Shown: one piece after another, positions 1 through 11,841 of the stretch
How the letters are laid out: every line of letters begins with the position of its first letter
How positions within the stretch are numbered: the stretch's first letter is position 1
DNA from: Venturia oleaginea
Lineage: Eukaryota > Ascomycota > Dothideomycetes > Venturiales > Venturiaceae
Direction: 5' to 3'
Assembly: GCA_013176395.1 (NCBI GenBank)
Contig: JABMLP010000014.1
Span: 1,426,001-1,490,000, forward strand
DNA length: 64,000 nt
Notes under the pieces: generated by a model
The model's database searches: none
Told to the model about the DNA's origin: nothing
The model's input: the letters and a program-made list of their open reading frames with translations, nothing else
Made by a program: the position numbers and the translations under genes

Positions 1-78
1 TCTTGACATGGCCACTGCATGAAGCGAAAGATAGTAACTAAATGCATGATCTAATTCCCTTCATTAAGATCAGAGCTA

Positions 79-736
79 ACGTATTCGATCACCCAACCCG
101 TCAGATCACCCAAGCGGTCAAAATTTGCCAAGACCCCAACTACTCTGCTTATTCTACTATGTCTCAACAACGTAATGAGTTACTACTCCAACACGAAGGG
201 AGAATTCAGCTTGCAATCCAAGCTTTGAATACCGGCCAACTCCGAAGCCAACGGGCTGCTGCGAGCGCATTCAACGTTAAACAACAAACCCTCTCCGATC
301 GCGTCAGAGGAGTCCCATTTATCCTCGAAAGACCACAAACGGTCGGAAACTTACCCTTGCCGAAGAGCGAACGCTTGTCCGATATATCTTCGACCTCGAT
401 TCGCGAGGATTTGCGCCCCGGCTGTGTGAGGTGGCAGATATGTACTATAGAGTATGGGACTGCAGCAGCGCAGGTAGCTGCAGAGGCGTCTGTAGCGCCT
501 CAGGGATCGAAAACAGCCCGACCAACTCAACGGCGCTGTGGGAACTGCGGCGCAACTGGGCATAATGCGCGAACTTGTAAAAAAGATATCGAGATATCTT
601 CTGAATCAGATAGCAGCACGACGGACTTAGAATCTATTGTTAATAGCGATGAAATTGAAGAGTCGTAACATGAGATGGTCGTGCCAAGAAATTTTGACCG
701 GTTGGGTGATCTGACGGGTTGGGTGATCGAATACGT
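79..736 (+). mobile_element. Internally deleted pogo/Fot1-like DNA transposon
   Basis: A 658-bp element bounded by terminal inverted repeats that begin ACGTATTCGATCACCC and are flanked on both sides by the dinucleotide TA (77-78 and 737-738), the target duplication expected of Tc1/mariner/pogo elements. Each terminal repeat carries a 17-bp box (GATCACCCAACCCGTCA type) twice in tandem. The inside holds the N-terminal DNA-binding part and the C-terminal zinc knuckle of a transposase, joined near 442. Compared with the longer copy at 23822-25671, about 1.16 kb covering the whole catalytic region is missing. It cannot move by itself, but its ends look intact, so it could be moved by a related transposase (inference). 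Confidence 0.85.
159..668 (+). pseudogene. Transposase remnant, HTH end fused to zinc-knuckle end
   Basis: The reading frame starts MSQQRNELLL, which aligns with MSQQQNAQLS of the copy at 23902, and continues through a psq-type helix-turn-helix segment. Around 315-326 there is a frameshift: the next stretch (to about 441) matches the relative only in another frame. The deletion junction near 442 then brings back the frame of the C-terminus, which ends in a CCHC knuckle (CGNCGATGHNARTC) and an acidic serine-rich tail. The DDD catalytic core is absent. The open frame extends upstream to 42, but that part lies in the terminal repeat. The C-terminal third is nearly identical to the other copy, while the N-terminal part is only distantly similar. 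Confidence 0.8.
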
Positions 737-950
737 TACTTGAAATTGCCAAAAAAAATCAAAATCTAATCCATAAAAATCGAAGCCGCTCGACTTCTTT
801 CTTTCTTTCTGAGTCCACCCTTTCTTTCCCTTAAGAGGTATATGCTTATGCTCACGTCAGATACCTCCACGCAATCCACCTGCACCTCATCTCCCGCAAC
901 CCCCCCTCGAGGTCCGCTCACCCGTCCCCGTCCCCGTCCCAACTTTTACC

Positions 951-980
951 TTCCCTTCCCTTCCCTTCCCTTCCCTTCCC
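951..980. repeat. TTCCC microsatellite
   Basis: Six uninterrupted copies of the pentamer ttccc. Confidence 0.9.
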
Positions 981-1197
981 GCATCCCACGCAACTCAAAC
1001 TACCATGACGAGACCTCCGAGATGCTTACAACTAAGCATGGATTGGGTAATGAAAAACTCTGTTCTCACTCTTTCCGCCTCCCCATCCCCATCCACATGG
1101 TCGGGCGAAGAACTCTATTGATATATCGCCGGTGTGATATCGAATGATGTGTGATGTATGGGATAGTATTTATGATGGGCCCCGCTGGACTGGGAAG

Positions 1198-1256
1198 GAT
1201 GGGATGGGATGGGATGGGATGGGATGGGTTGGGATGGGATGGGATGGGTTGGGTTG
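1198..1256. repeat. TGGGA/TGGGT microsatellite
   Basis: About eleven pentamers of gggat, with gggtt variants toward the end. The G-runs are all on the plus strand, so quadruplex formation is conceivable. Confidence 0.9.
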
Positions 1257-3177
1257 ATTGTTTGTTTGTTGGTAACTGTAGGGTTAGCCCGGGTTTTATC
1301 TTTGATGAGATGGGTGGGTTGGTTTGATTGTTTGTGGTTTGTTGTGGTGTATATACAACGTGTCCTTGATGATTTGTCGTTGATTTGCGATGGATTTGTC
1401 CTTCATCTTTTCATAACTGTTGCTGGTCCGATTTTCGATGAACCGGGGCTTTGGAAATTTAGAATACATTGGTTCTATCATAGGAACAATAACAACAATG
1501 ATAACGAAGATCTGTCCGAAACCGACGATTCTTCTACAGAATTTGCCATTCATGTAGTAGCAGAAAAACTCGGGGTAATACCCAATTGATGCACTTGATA
1601 CACATCCATAATACACAAACAAAGAATAACGCAGGTCCTCGACAGGCAAATAGTAGTATGCAGGTCTACTTCATCAATATTCCCAAGAAGTCCTTCACAT
1701 GAATCCAGGAGTATCGGATATTATTCGAGAAAGAGTGGGGAAGGGGTTCACGAATGCGCGTGCGGTGTTACTTGATGCGGAAGGAGGGAGGATCCTGTTT
1801 TTATGGATTTCAATTCCCCACCATTACGATAGTTACCGCACGAGGTTTGGACTGGGGGTTAGTTTTGTGGAATGCGGAGTCGACGTCGTTTCCGGAAGGA
1901 GAAGGGCCTTTGTATTGGGGTTGGAGGATCTACCTTACCTATTCCTAGATGATGGGTGAATATTGAATCTATGTACTTTGTGTTTCCACAGGGAATCACG
2001 TCTTGTTGACTCCCAAGTAAATAGTGCTTCAATAGATCTCGATGGATCTCGAAACTCGCGGCGTCTATGAACACCAAGTGAAGAATTCAATTTGCCGCCT
2101 GGAAAATGAATTCCTCGTTTCACAGTGTGCGTCCCAATAGCCATCTTAAATAAACGTTGCACATGTATGCCTTAGTCTCTCGAGCCAACCAATACCCCTT
2201 CACCCATTTCTTTTTCCATCTAGACTCTCGGGCCTTTTGCGAGTGTTGCGGGTTTGAGAACTACTTTTTGTGGCCAGGATATTCTTGGTGTAGTTGGTGG
2301 TTTGAGAAGTGTGTGAATTTGTTGATACTCCTGTTCAGGAGAAATTAGATGGCTGGCCTGTTGTTTGCGGCTATTGGAGTAATATTGTCTCTGTGCTTCG
2401 AGACCGAAGATTCAGAACGCATGGTGTGATTTAACTCCAATGGCTACCGTATTGACGGATGTTTCTGAGCACAAACAGCACAATCTTTCTGAAGATGTTC
2501 CAGTGTGCGTCATCTTGCACCAGTGAGAACGAGAAGCAGCTGTTGTACGACGTCAAAGCAAGGAGCAAGGTTCTTCAGCCCGCCGAGTCTGGGGATTGCA
2601 TGGCGACTGCGCCATCGATGTCGTACGTACTGTGTGATGGGAGCAGAGATGAAGTTCTTTTGTGGCATCGGAGGATTCTTCCTGACGAGGCTGGTCGGCT
2701 GGTCTGGCTATGTTCCTATGTTCCTATGTTCCTGGAGGACCAGCAACAAGGGTCCTGCCATACTAGCTTCGTATTGCACACTCGGAAGTCGATGAGCACA
2801 AAGCATTTCGTACTTCTTGAGCCAAGGCGATGTCATTGAAAGTCGGGTGGGTGCTGTATTAGGACAGTAACCTGGTTTTGATGAAGCGTACGCGGGTGCT
2901 CTGTGAGGTACGTACATGTGGATGTGCCGTGCTTCATGGTAAACGTGGTTATAAGTGGTTCTTCAGAATGAAGGTCAAACACTGTCTCAGCAGAACAATC
3001 TTTTATGGGACCATTGCATCGAGTTCAGGAACCATGCCCCCCAACCAGGTAGGACCTGTGGGGGCTGAGAATAGGATTGCTATCTTCAGGGCCCGGCGGC
3101 CAAGAAGATAGCATTCAAATGAGGCGCGAGACTTTGGCCCGCCTGCCGCCATCCCGTTCCCTACCTCCCCGCCGAGG

Positions 3178-3297
3178 GTCTATTCTACTTTGGGGTCTAT
3201 TCTACTTTGGGGTCTATTCTACTTGGGCGTCTATTGTACTCGGGTGTCTATTCTACTCGGGGGTCTATTCTACTCGGGGGTCTATTCTACTCGGTGG
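3178..3297. repeat. Minisatellite, unit about 17 bp, seven copies
   Basis: Seven imperfect copies of a unit like gggtctattctactcgg. Variants (ctttgg, cttgggc, ctcgggt) run in order along the array, suggesting expansion by slippage or unequal exchange. It ends about 540 bp upstream of the TSC1 start codon. Confidence 0.9.
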
Positions 3298-3836
3298 TGG
3301 TCGTGATGGTGCAATGGATGAAGAATTGCTCGTGTTGGTGTTGCAGTACGGCATCGATATTCGATAGCCGAGACCATCTCCCTCCAGTAGAGTTGTGTCT
3401 GAGACAGTTCTGGGCTCTGGGCTCTGGGCTGAGTGCTGACTGCTGACTGGGCTCTGATGCACCCGGCGCGGCTTTATGGTGTTCCATTCCTTCGGGTCCT
3501 CGCTAGAATGAGATGGTGCAAGCAGTTTGAGGCGACCAGGAGACGGCAGCTTTGCGCGCTACCTGCCCTTCCACCCTCTCATTCGCGGCATCAGAGTGGG
3601 TGGGATATACGCTACAGATGTTATGAAATACCCTCATACCCTCTCTCTCCAGCTGTTGCGAAGCAGATGAGCATCCAACTATGGACGTCCCGCACCTAGA
3701 CACCACCCCAAGACGAGCATAAATTGGGTACGTCTAAGCGTGAAGAAATCCAACAAGACCATATGTGCTTCCCCAGCTGTCTGTAAATCCTCCACCGCAT
3801 CTCCACTACGAGGAATCTTTCCTCCTACAAGCCATC

Positions 3837-6800
3837 ATGTCTCACGGGTAAGTGGTCGTGGAATCGATGCAGAATTCCAGCACTAACCATTTCTCTGCCT
3901 AGATCGCTGAAGGACACTGTGAAAGCAGTACAAGCAGCTTTCGCAAACGATGCCGCTCCTACCATTCCGTTGCCAGACGAGCTCCAGCAAACCATTGAGG
4001 CTTTCCTCGACCTCCACCAAAACATTGACGACCATGATTCCCAGCGATTGCACGACGAATTGATCTTGATCCGCAACAGATCAAGAGACACTTTTTCCGA
4101 GCGGCTCGGCGCGTTTGTCCACGTACTGCGACTGCTTCGGCCTTGCATTCGAGGCGAGAAGAGATTAGGAGAGTGGTGGTTAACAGTCATCAAACCGATT
4201 GTAGACTCGGTCGGTCACAAGCGAGATACAATCGAGGATGCCCGGGAATTTTTACTTGGCATACTCGTCTTTGATGCCGACGATGACACCACTGGAGAGA
4301 ATGCCAGTCTGTCGGCACAATTCACGAGGCGGATACTGGAGGCCTACCTCGCGCGGACGAAAATTCCCACGACCGATGAAGAGGTAGTATCGCCCGAGGA
4401 CGAATACATTGCACAGGAACTTGAAGGCATTCTTGTGGCCTTTGGCAAGAAGAAGCCCAAGGTCAGTGGCCTCGTATACCATACACGAGGCATTACTAAA
4501 AATAATACCAGGAACTCCTCGTCGCCATCGACGAACAGCTTGTGAAAGGAGATCGCAGACTACAGGCCTTGTCGCTGCTTAGTAGCTTCGTTCGCCTACA
4601 ACCCGCGCATTTGCATCTCGTCTTGGAAACCCAGGTCATTCAGCATCTCCACAATTGTCTCTTGATCGACACAGGGGGAACTGTCGTGGATCTGGCTCTC
4701 ACGAATTTCATCATGTTTTTACCCCACATCACTTCTTCGTTGGCTGCCTCTCTGCCCAAGCTGTTTGTCATTTATGCTCGTATCCTTTGTTGGGACCAGT
4801 ACACCGGAATCCCAGATTCGCAATTCGAGAAGGACAGCCAGTCTGAGAAGTCTTCCGATGGGGAAAGTAACAGTGCTCTCGAGTTCGACGCTTCATGGGA
4901 AGTCGTCGAGCGCTCCTTTGAATCGTTGGAGGCCATGACCCCAAAGGCCAATTATCTATATACGTTTCTTTATGGTTTATGGCCTCTCAACTTCATGGCC
5001 TTCATTCGCAAACCACGGCGATATCTCAAGATGAAAGGTTTTCCAGGCGCCGACGATCTGACTCTATACCAAGATATGATTCGCAGAAGATCTGAGATCC
5101 ATCGGGTTGTCCACAAGCTGCACACAAATTTCATGAATACAACACTAGAGGACGAACTGACTGACAATCGTCTCCTGAAGATTGATGCGGCTGATCTCGT
5201 CTCAGAGTGTCTAGGTCTGTGTATTGCTGTCGCCAACTCACTCGGTGATCCTGGCCCGCCACCAACTTCCGAACTCCCACCTCTACCGAAAACACCACGC
5301 AGACGCAAATCTCGACCAGAAGCACTGCTGTCACCTTCTCCAGACGATGACCAAATTACAAGTGGTGCACCTTCACCAACTACAGAATTCCGATCCCATA
5401 TGGGTAGTTGGCGCAACACACACTCCACCACCCTAACAGCTCCCAGCACTGGACACCCAATCGACCCAGTTCGTGTGCCTCCTCTAAAGTCATCTCAGTA
5501 CGATCTACCCGACCACGCTACGGCTTCTAGGAATGCATCCCCGGGTGTTGAAGGAAGTTCTTCACCCAAAGAAGGACTCGTTTTCCCACACAAGCCAGCC
5601 AAACCGAGACTGCAAAAATCGTATTCCAGTTTCGAGCATGGCATGCCTTCAGACGTCTCTAGACTGCAGACTTTCGCACAGGGACTGTCGAGGAGTCCTG
5701 TTTTGCAACTGAACAGTCCCGGCACCGAAAACTACAATACTGCCATTCTTCAACGCGAGGTCATGATACTCAAGAACGATCTCAACTTCGAGCGGTTCCA
5801 GAAAGCGCAATACATGGCACAGATCGGACAATTGCAACGCAAGCACATCAAGGAAGCGACGTCGGAGTCACAAGCACAATCGACTCTGAATAACAACAGG
5901 ACACTGCAAGAGAAGCTTAAAAGAGCCGATGTACAATATGCCCAGTTCCAGAAGGAGACGGCCGTGAATCGCAGCCAGGCCAAGAGATTTGAGGAGCAGC
6001 TCACGCAAAAAGTCAAGACTTTCAGGGAGGAGGAAAAGAGATGGCATGCAGAAGCTCAAGCGCTCCGCCATGATCTACGGCAGGCTCGAGAGGAATTTTG
6101 GAGGCTGGAGAAAATAGTCATTGAAAGCGAGCTGAAAGAGGAGGAGGCTCAGCACCAACTCACTACCTTGACAGTTGATCTCGAGGAAATGGAGTCCTTG
6201 AGACATACTTGTCAAGACCTCGAGGCGCGATTGCGGGAATATGAGCTTCGCGAGTTGGAGGCCGACAGGACCAAGGAGGATCATGAGCTCACAAGGAGTG
6301 AATTGCAATCAGTCAAGCTGAATCTTGACAGCCGGGACGCTGAATTGGAGCGCACGAAGAGAACCTCTGAGCAAAAGATTTCCATGCTCGAGACCCGCCT
6401 TCGCGATGCACAACGAGGCTCAATCCAACTGGGACAACTCACACCTTCTGTCCAGCAGATGATGGACTCCGCCATGGCAGCCAGCCAATCCAAGATGCTT
6501 GCGCTCAAGAGGAACTACAAGAACTTGCAGGACAAGTACGTAGACCTCGAGTTCCGCTACCAAGAACTGGAAGCAGGAAGGCAGCCAAGCTCGCTTGGAC
6601 TCCGACCAAGCAGCGTGCTGAGTTTAACTCAATACGCCGATGACAGTATAAGAGTTCCACAAGTCTCTGGCAGCCGTGACAGCATCGGCAATACCAGCCG
6701 GATTAGTTCGGTGCGAAGACCTCACGCATTCTCGGATCCGACGTTGTTCGGAGACGATGAAGATGCTCGATCTAATTCAGGTCATAGCGGAGATGATCGC

Positions 6801-7169
6801 TACCCAGTTAGACCACAACGCTTTGAATCATACACTGACATGCGACCACTCCGAGAGCGAGGCACGAGTCCGCCACGCTTGACCAACAAAGAACGCGGAC
6901 ATCAAAACCACGAATTCAACTCCCCTCATCCTTTCTGCAGTAGCCAGGCTCACGATGCGCCAACCAGTCCTGGCAGAGGACTGCCACAGGCGGAAGTGCG
7001 CATTTACGGTCGTGGTAAGTCTTTCCCCGCTCGAGCTCCACCTTACGGTCATGGCTAATACATTATCCCAGGTGGCGCAAGCAGAAAAATCCTTTCAAAA
7101 GAGTCCAAGGACAAAAAAGACAAGCCTCCGAAGACTGGTGGCTTCCGGGGTTTGAAGCATATCATGTAA
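3837..7169 (+). CDS. tsc1: Hamartin-family protein, TSC1 homologue
   Basis: Four exons by my reading: 3837-3847, 3903-4461, 4512-7014, 7072-7169. Introns are 55, 50 and 57 bp with gtaagt, gtcagt and gtaagt donors, and the join gives 1056 residues. The first exon codes only MSH plus two bases. The N-terminal half (to about residue 410) is the helical hamartin region with segments such as LVLETQVIQHLHNCLL and LPKLFVIYARILCWDQY. Next comes a Ser/Pro-rich linker (about 420-590), then a long heptad-rich coiled coil (about 590-850), and a basic tail ending GGFRGLKHIM. Hamartin partners tuberin (TSC2) as a GTPase-activating complex for Rheb, restraining TORC1 at vacuolar or lysosomal membranes; this function is from the family and was not tested here. 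No internal stop or frameshift is seen. An ATG at 3919 is internal and should not be taken as the start. Confidence 0.88.
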
Positions 7170-9015
7170 CAGCATCGGATGCTCTGTATCACTATCTTCT
7201 TACTTATGCGACTATGATGTTTACGACGGACTGGTGTTTTTCCCTTTGTCCCACGCCGCGATACCCTTTCCTGGTCAAATGTGGATGTCAATTGGGACAT
7301 GCTGGAATGCTGTTGTTTGGGTTTCTATGTCTATCCAAACTTGTAAAATAGAAACCTCTAGGGTGGACATCTGTTCACTGTTCTTTGTGAATGCTGTCGG
7401 TCACTTGCGTTGGGTTTGTATATTCTCTTCTTCGATTTCCCCATCGACTTAATGGATGGGAGCGGGGATATTTATTATCGTAGCAAGAATAAGAATAAGA
7501 ACATGGTTATGTAAGATACTTATCTCCTCCCTTTGCCCGCGCGAGAGGTGAAACGCCCTAAATTTTAATCACGATTCTTGGGTACAATTGACGGATAGCT
7601 TGTCCATGTCTTTGTGCATCCTTGAATTCTTCATCACAGCCACGTTTCTGCGACCTTTGGTGATTCGACTCAGGGGGCTATCCGATATCGCTACTCCTTT
7701 CTTTTCTTTTCTTTTCTTTTCTTTCCTCTTTTCCTTTCTTCCTCTTTTCCTTTTTTCCTTTTCTCCTTTTTTCTCCCCTCCTTATACTTTCCCCCTTTAC
7801 GCGTTCTAGATCTAGATCTGGGGCCGTGAAATTATAGGAGTGTTAAAATCTCACGTATACTACCGTGGCTTTGACAATTCCTGCGAGCCCTTGGATAAGG
7901 ATAAGGATAGTTCTCGTGCCTGAACTGAAATCGGTGGTGTGGGAGTTGTTTGAGATGGGGGTGTAGGGGTGTAGGTGAGGAAGGGGATAAGGAAGGGGAT
8001 AAAGAGGAAGAGGGAGGTAAGGAGGAAGAGGAAGAGTGAGGAGGAAGAGGAAGAGTGAGGAGGAAGAGGAAGAGTGAGGAGGAAGAGGAAGAGTGAGGTA
8101 AGTTGGATGTTAATGGAAAACCTGAGTAACTATCGAGTATCAAGTCCTATTTCAACTCAAAGAATTGTCGGTAAATTATAGATTGCTTATTTTTTCTCCC
8201 GTCTCCTCTCAGTTCTAGATCTAAAACCAATTTCCCCTCCCCTCCAAATAACCCAGCTTAGCTTAAGAAAAGATCGTTATTTTTCCGATTGTGCCTATAT
8301 TTCGTACGTATTAGAGGGGAGATGGTGTATCAAATCGAATTCCCCTCAAGGCTTTACCGACTGCCTTACCGACTCCTACCTGCACAGTGGTTTCATCAAC
8401 TCAGTGCCCTTCCCCATTCTTAGTGTCTCGAGATCTAAGGCAGTGCTACGCCTAGAGTTGTGCGTATTTAGTTCACGTTAGTCGTACCGGGCATTGAAGT
8501 GATGAAGTTACTGTGCCGGTGTCTAGCTATTACTACATTCGACCACGCGGCGAACAATCCGCAGGGCAGATTTTAAAAGCTCCGTGGTATTTTCGTGGGT
8601 GCCAGGAGAGAGCAGTTACCTCTTTACGGAAGATAGGAGAATATCGGATCTCGAGACAGAATCTGGGGAGACGTGATGAGGGAATATTTGCAAATGAAAT
8701 CTGGAAAGAATAGTAATGTAGTGTACAGAATAATAATGTAGTGTACAGAATAATAGCTCATGAGCCAAAAGGGTATAATGATGCAGCGCCGGTTGGTATC
8801 AATATCGTTGTTCTGCCCTCATAACAATGCAAATGTAAGGATAACCCGCACCCTAGCCTGATTACTCCTCACCGTATGTCCGACAGATCTGTCGATAAAT
8901 TGAATACCCGATCATGGTTTCCGAGACTCGTGAGTCAACAGTATAACATCAGTGACGCCTGTCGCATCATAATAGCAGTATTTGGCAAGAACTTTGGCCG
9001 AGGTGCACACTTTTG
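7170..9015. other. Intergenic, low complexity
   Basis: No supported gene between the convergent TSC1 and MLH1 ends. Contains a ttctt-type pyrimidine tract (about 7692-7790), a purine-rich minisatellite (7977-8099) and a 21-bp direct repeat around taatgtagtgtacagaataa (8711-8754). The rest is unremarkable. Confidence 0.6.
7977..8099. repeat. Purine-rich GAGGAAGAG minisatellite
   Basis: Tandem gaggaagaggaagagtgag units of about 18-19 bp, four clear copies plus degenerate flanks. Strong strand asymmetry: purines on plus, pyrimidines on minus. Confidence 0.85.
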
Positions 9016-11368
9016 CTAACAGCGCTCGAAGACCCGATAGAGACCTTTCAGATTGGCGATCTCTCTGACTCCTTTCAACAGTCCCTTAGTAGCAACCAGT
9101 CGCGCCTTGAACACGGGAAACAGAATATGTTCAAGTGCATGATTGATGTGCTTTCGTCTCGCCGCCAACTCCGCGTCCTCTTCATCTTCAATTTCCATGG
9201 CGTTCTCGATCTCTGCTTCGTGATCGTCCTCAGCTGCGTCAGCATCATCATCTTTGACTTGCAATACGGGCAAAGCCTCAGGAACGTAGAAGCTGGCAAG
9301 TTCGCGCAGGAATGTGTGGAAGCAGTCTTTTTCTTCGTTCCAGTTGACATGTGGACCGAGTCGAAGAAGAAATTGTGGAAGCTTTGCCATAGAGGGCTTA
9401 TAGCCTTTGACCAGGAGTGGCATGCTCAGCAGCTTGCCATCTCCCGACACTTCTAGGCAGAAATACTCTGCAAGCATATCGGCTCGACTGATGATCTGCT
9501 CTCTGACTAGTATGACTGCTTCTTCCCAGTCAAACTCGGGATTGGGTTCACTGAGCTTCAGTTCTTGAGCAGCGCCCACTGTCAGCAGCTCGTGGAGGTC
9601 GAGAGGAGGATTGAATCGGATGCTACCAAAATTTCCAAAGTCCGTCAGGCCAATTTGATAAAAATACTCGTTACAGATCATACCGCAGTCCACGAGGTAC
9701 AGCTTGACGCCACTTTGGATAGCTGCAATACGGCGACGCTCATCCACGATTCCAACAAAGGTATGAGTGACAAACATATCCGTCAGCTCGCCGTGCATGT
9801 TCTCACAGACCTCAGCTCTCAATTCTTTGATGGTTGTCAGGCGACACAGAGTGGCCTCTTTCTCCGAATATTCGTACTGTATCTCCTCGTCATCGTCTTC
9901 TGGAGTATCATCTTGCGAGGCTGCCTTCTGAACCGATGACAACATAGTCGTGATCTTTCTTGCGCTGGCATCTGTTCTGACAAGATTGTTCTCGTAGGGC
10001 TTTTGAGTCGATGGCTTCGGCGTTTGATTCCGCGCACTATCCGGCTGCTGAGTGCTTGGGCTTGGAGTAACCTTGTCAGGTATTGCGACCGTTGCAATCG
10101 GGACCCGCCCACCAGGAAGCAGGCTCTGGGTCATGAATGTTCGACTTGTATCAACTTTGCCCAGCCGGCTTCTCACCTCGTCGCAGATGGCCTCGACTAT
10201 CTCTTCTTCATAGAGGAAATTGACCTCTCTCTTCGTTGGGTGAACGTTCACATCGACTCTATGAGGCTCGATTTCTAGGCTCAAGTAGATGAATGGACGG
10301 CCTCCTTTGGGTAAGAACGTCGAGTAGGTCTGCTCAACAGCTTTCTTGATCACGGAAGATTCGACGGACCGGTGGTTGATGAAGAGCAGCAAGGCGGTTC
10401 GTTTGACACTGTAATTAGCATTGCTGATGTATCCATTCGCTTTAAACCCCCATCGGTTACTTTCACACTTGAATTCGACCAACTCATTGGCGATAGCGCC
10501 ACCGTGAATCTGGCGGATACGATCGATCGTGGTTGCATTTGCAGAAACCGATATGCCCATGCTAGAATCTCCATGTTTCTTGCAGGAAAAAGCTATGTTT
10601 GAGCAATGAACTGCGTACCGTCCCACGAGGTCCAGGATTTTGGCATATTCTTCACTTGCAGACCGAAAAGCGCGGCGACGTGTCGGAACATCATAGAAAA
10701 GATCTTCGACCTAAAGGAATGAGTGATGTCATTCAAGTTCTCAGAGTCAGACGATGCTTACTGCAATTTGTGTTCCTCGACGGCCTGCAGTTGCTTTGGG
10801 CTCGGCATTGCCACCTGGTTTTGGAGGCACCAACTTCCCGGCGCCGTACTGTGCTCTCCATGCACAGCTGGAGTCATCTGTTTTGGTTGTCACGGTTAAA
10901 TGGGCAATGTGACTGATGCTTGCGAGAGCTTCGCCGCGGAATCCATACGTGCCAATCGAGTTCAGGTCGTCAAATGTCTTGAGCTTGGAGGTGGTGAAAC
11001 GTTCGCAGAGTAATGGTAAATCGTCTTTCTAAATAACGCCATGTCAGCCATTGTTGTTTGACAATCAAACTTGATGGCGATAGGTAGGCCGTACTGACAT
11101 GAATACCACAACCATTATCGGTGATTTGAAGCAGTTTGAGACCGCCGTCCTTGACCAGAATCTCAATGGAAGTTGAAGCACTGTCAACGGAATTCTCCGT
11201 GAGCTCTTTCAAGGCGTGGACGGGGGCGACGATGATTTCGCCTGCAGCGATTTTGTTGATAACGTCCTGCGATAGAGGCTGTATTCTCCTGGGTGCTGAA
11301 GGAGAATCATTGGCCTTCCTTTTCGTCCCGCGAGGCGAGTCACTGTCAAGATGCGTGGAGTCTCCCAT
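9016..11368 (-). CDS. mlh1: DNA mismatch repair protein MLH1
   Basis: Three exons on the minus strand: 11368-11099, 11028-10762 and 10710-9016, giving 743 residues, close to the usual MLH1 length. GHKL ATPase motifs are all present: [10 protein letters not shown] (about 54-63), DNGCGI (84-89) and [11 protein letters not shown] (about 118-128). [12 protein letters not shown] and [10 protein letters not shown] follow, as in MutL homologues. The C-terminus is the MLH1-specific FERC ending, which in yeast contributes to the metal site of the PMS1 partner. A short basic stretch (TKRKA, residues 15-19) precedes the ATPase domain and may be a nuclear signal. MLH1 acts with PMS1 or MLH3 in mismatch excision and meiotic crossing-over. 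Shares a 473-bp upstream region with a divergent regulator gene. No defects seen. Confidence 0.93.
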
Positions 11369-11841
11369 GTCTTCAGCATATAGTATGTACGATAGGATAG
11401 CAGAGAAGGCGCTACAGCAGGATTCGCATGATAGGACGGATGGAGTTATAGTGTAGATGCACGACGCCGGTCCGGGGTGAGGAACTTAAGACCGAACGCC
11501 ACCGCATCCCGTCCTCACGTGCCAGGATAACTTTTCGGCATTAGTCTTACAACTTTCCTCCTCCACCTCTTCCATCTTCGAACCACTCGCTTTCCTCCGG
11601 GTCAGTTTTCTCACCGCGAAGCCAAATTCCATTATCCTTCCTTGGACGCGTGCTACAGTGGCCTCCTAAGCGGTATTAGACAACTGCATCACCACGCATC
11701 TTTTTAAATTAAGTAGACGATACTTCCGAGCGGAGGCGGAAGAACAAGGGTTTGTACTTTCTTCTTCCGGCAAATACTTAGATGGAGCAGCGCAGCCAAG
11801 AGAGGTAAGTAGCTATCATGCCGCTCCCGGCCACAAACTGA
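11369..11841. other. Shared upstream region of MLH1 and a Zn2Cys6 gene
   Basis: 473 bp between two divergent start codons. Pyrimidine-rich stretch 11550-11600 on the plus strand. No element that I can name with confidence. Confidence 0.5.

Larger units (their letters stand above)
739..3836. other. Gene-poor stretch with simple repeats
   Basis: About 3.1 kb in which I can support no gene. Open frames here are short, overlap on both strands and carry no recognisable domain. It contains pyrimidine tracts, a TGGGA-type microsatellite, short triplications such as tgttccta near 2710-2732, and a minisatellite before the TSC1 promoter. Reads as decayed intergenic DNA. Confidence 0.6.

Noticed and set aside
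842..1147. 101-codon frame rich in Pro and Thr
   Set aside because: Lies on a pyrimidine microsatellite and has no domain or homologue that I can recognise.
9013..9456. Plus-strand frames across MLH1
   Set aside because: Shadows of the conserved minus-strand gene.
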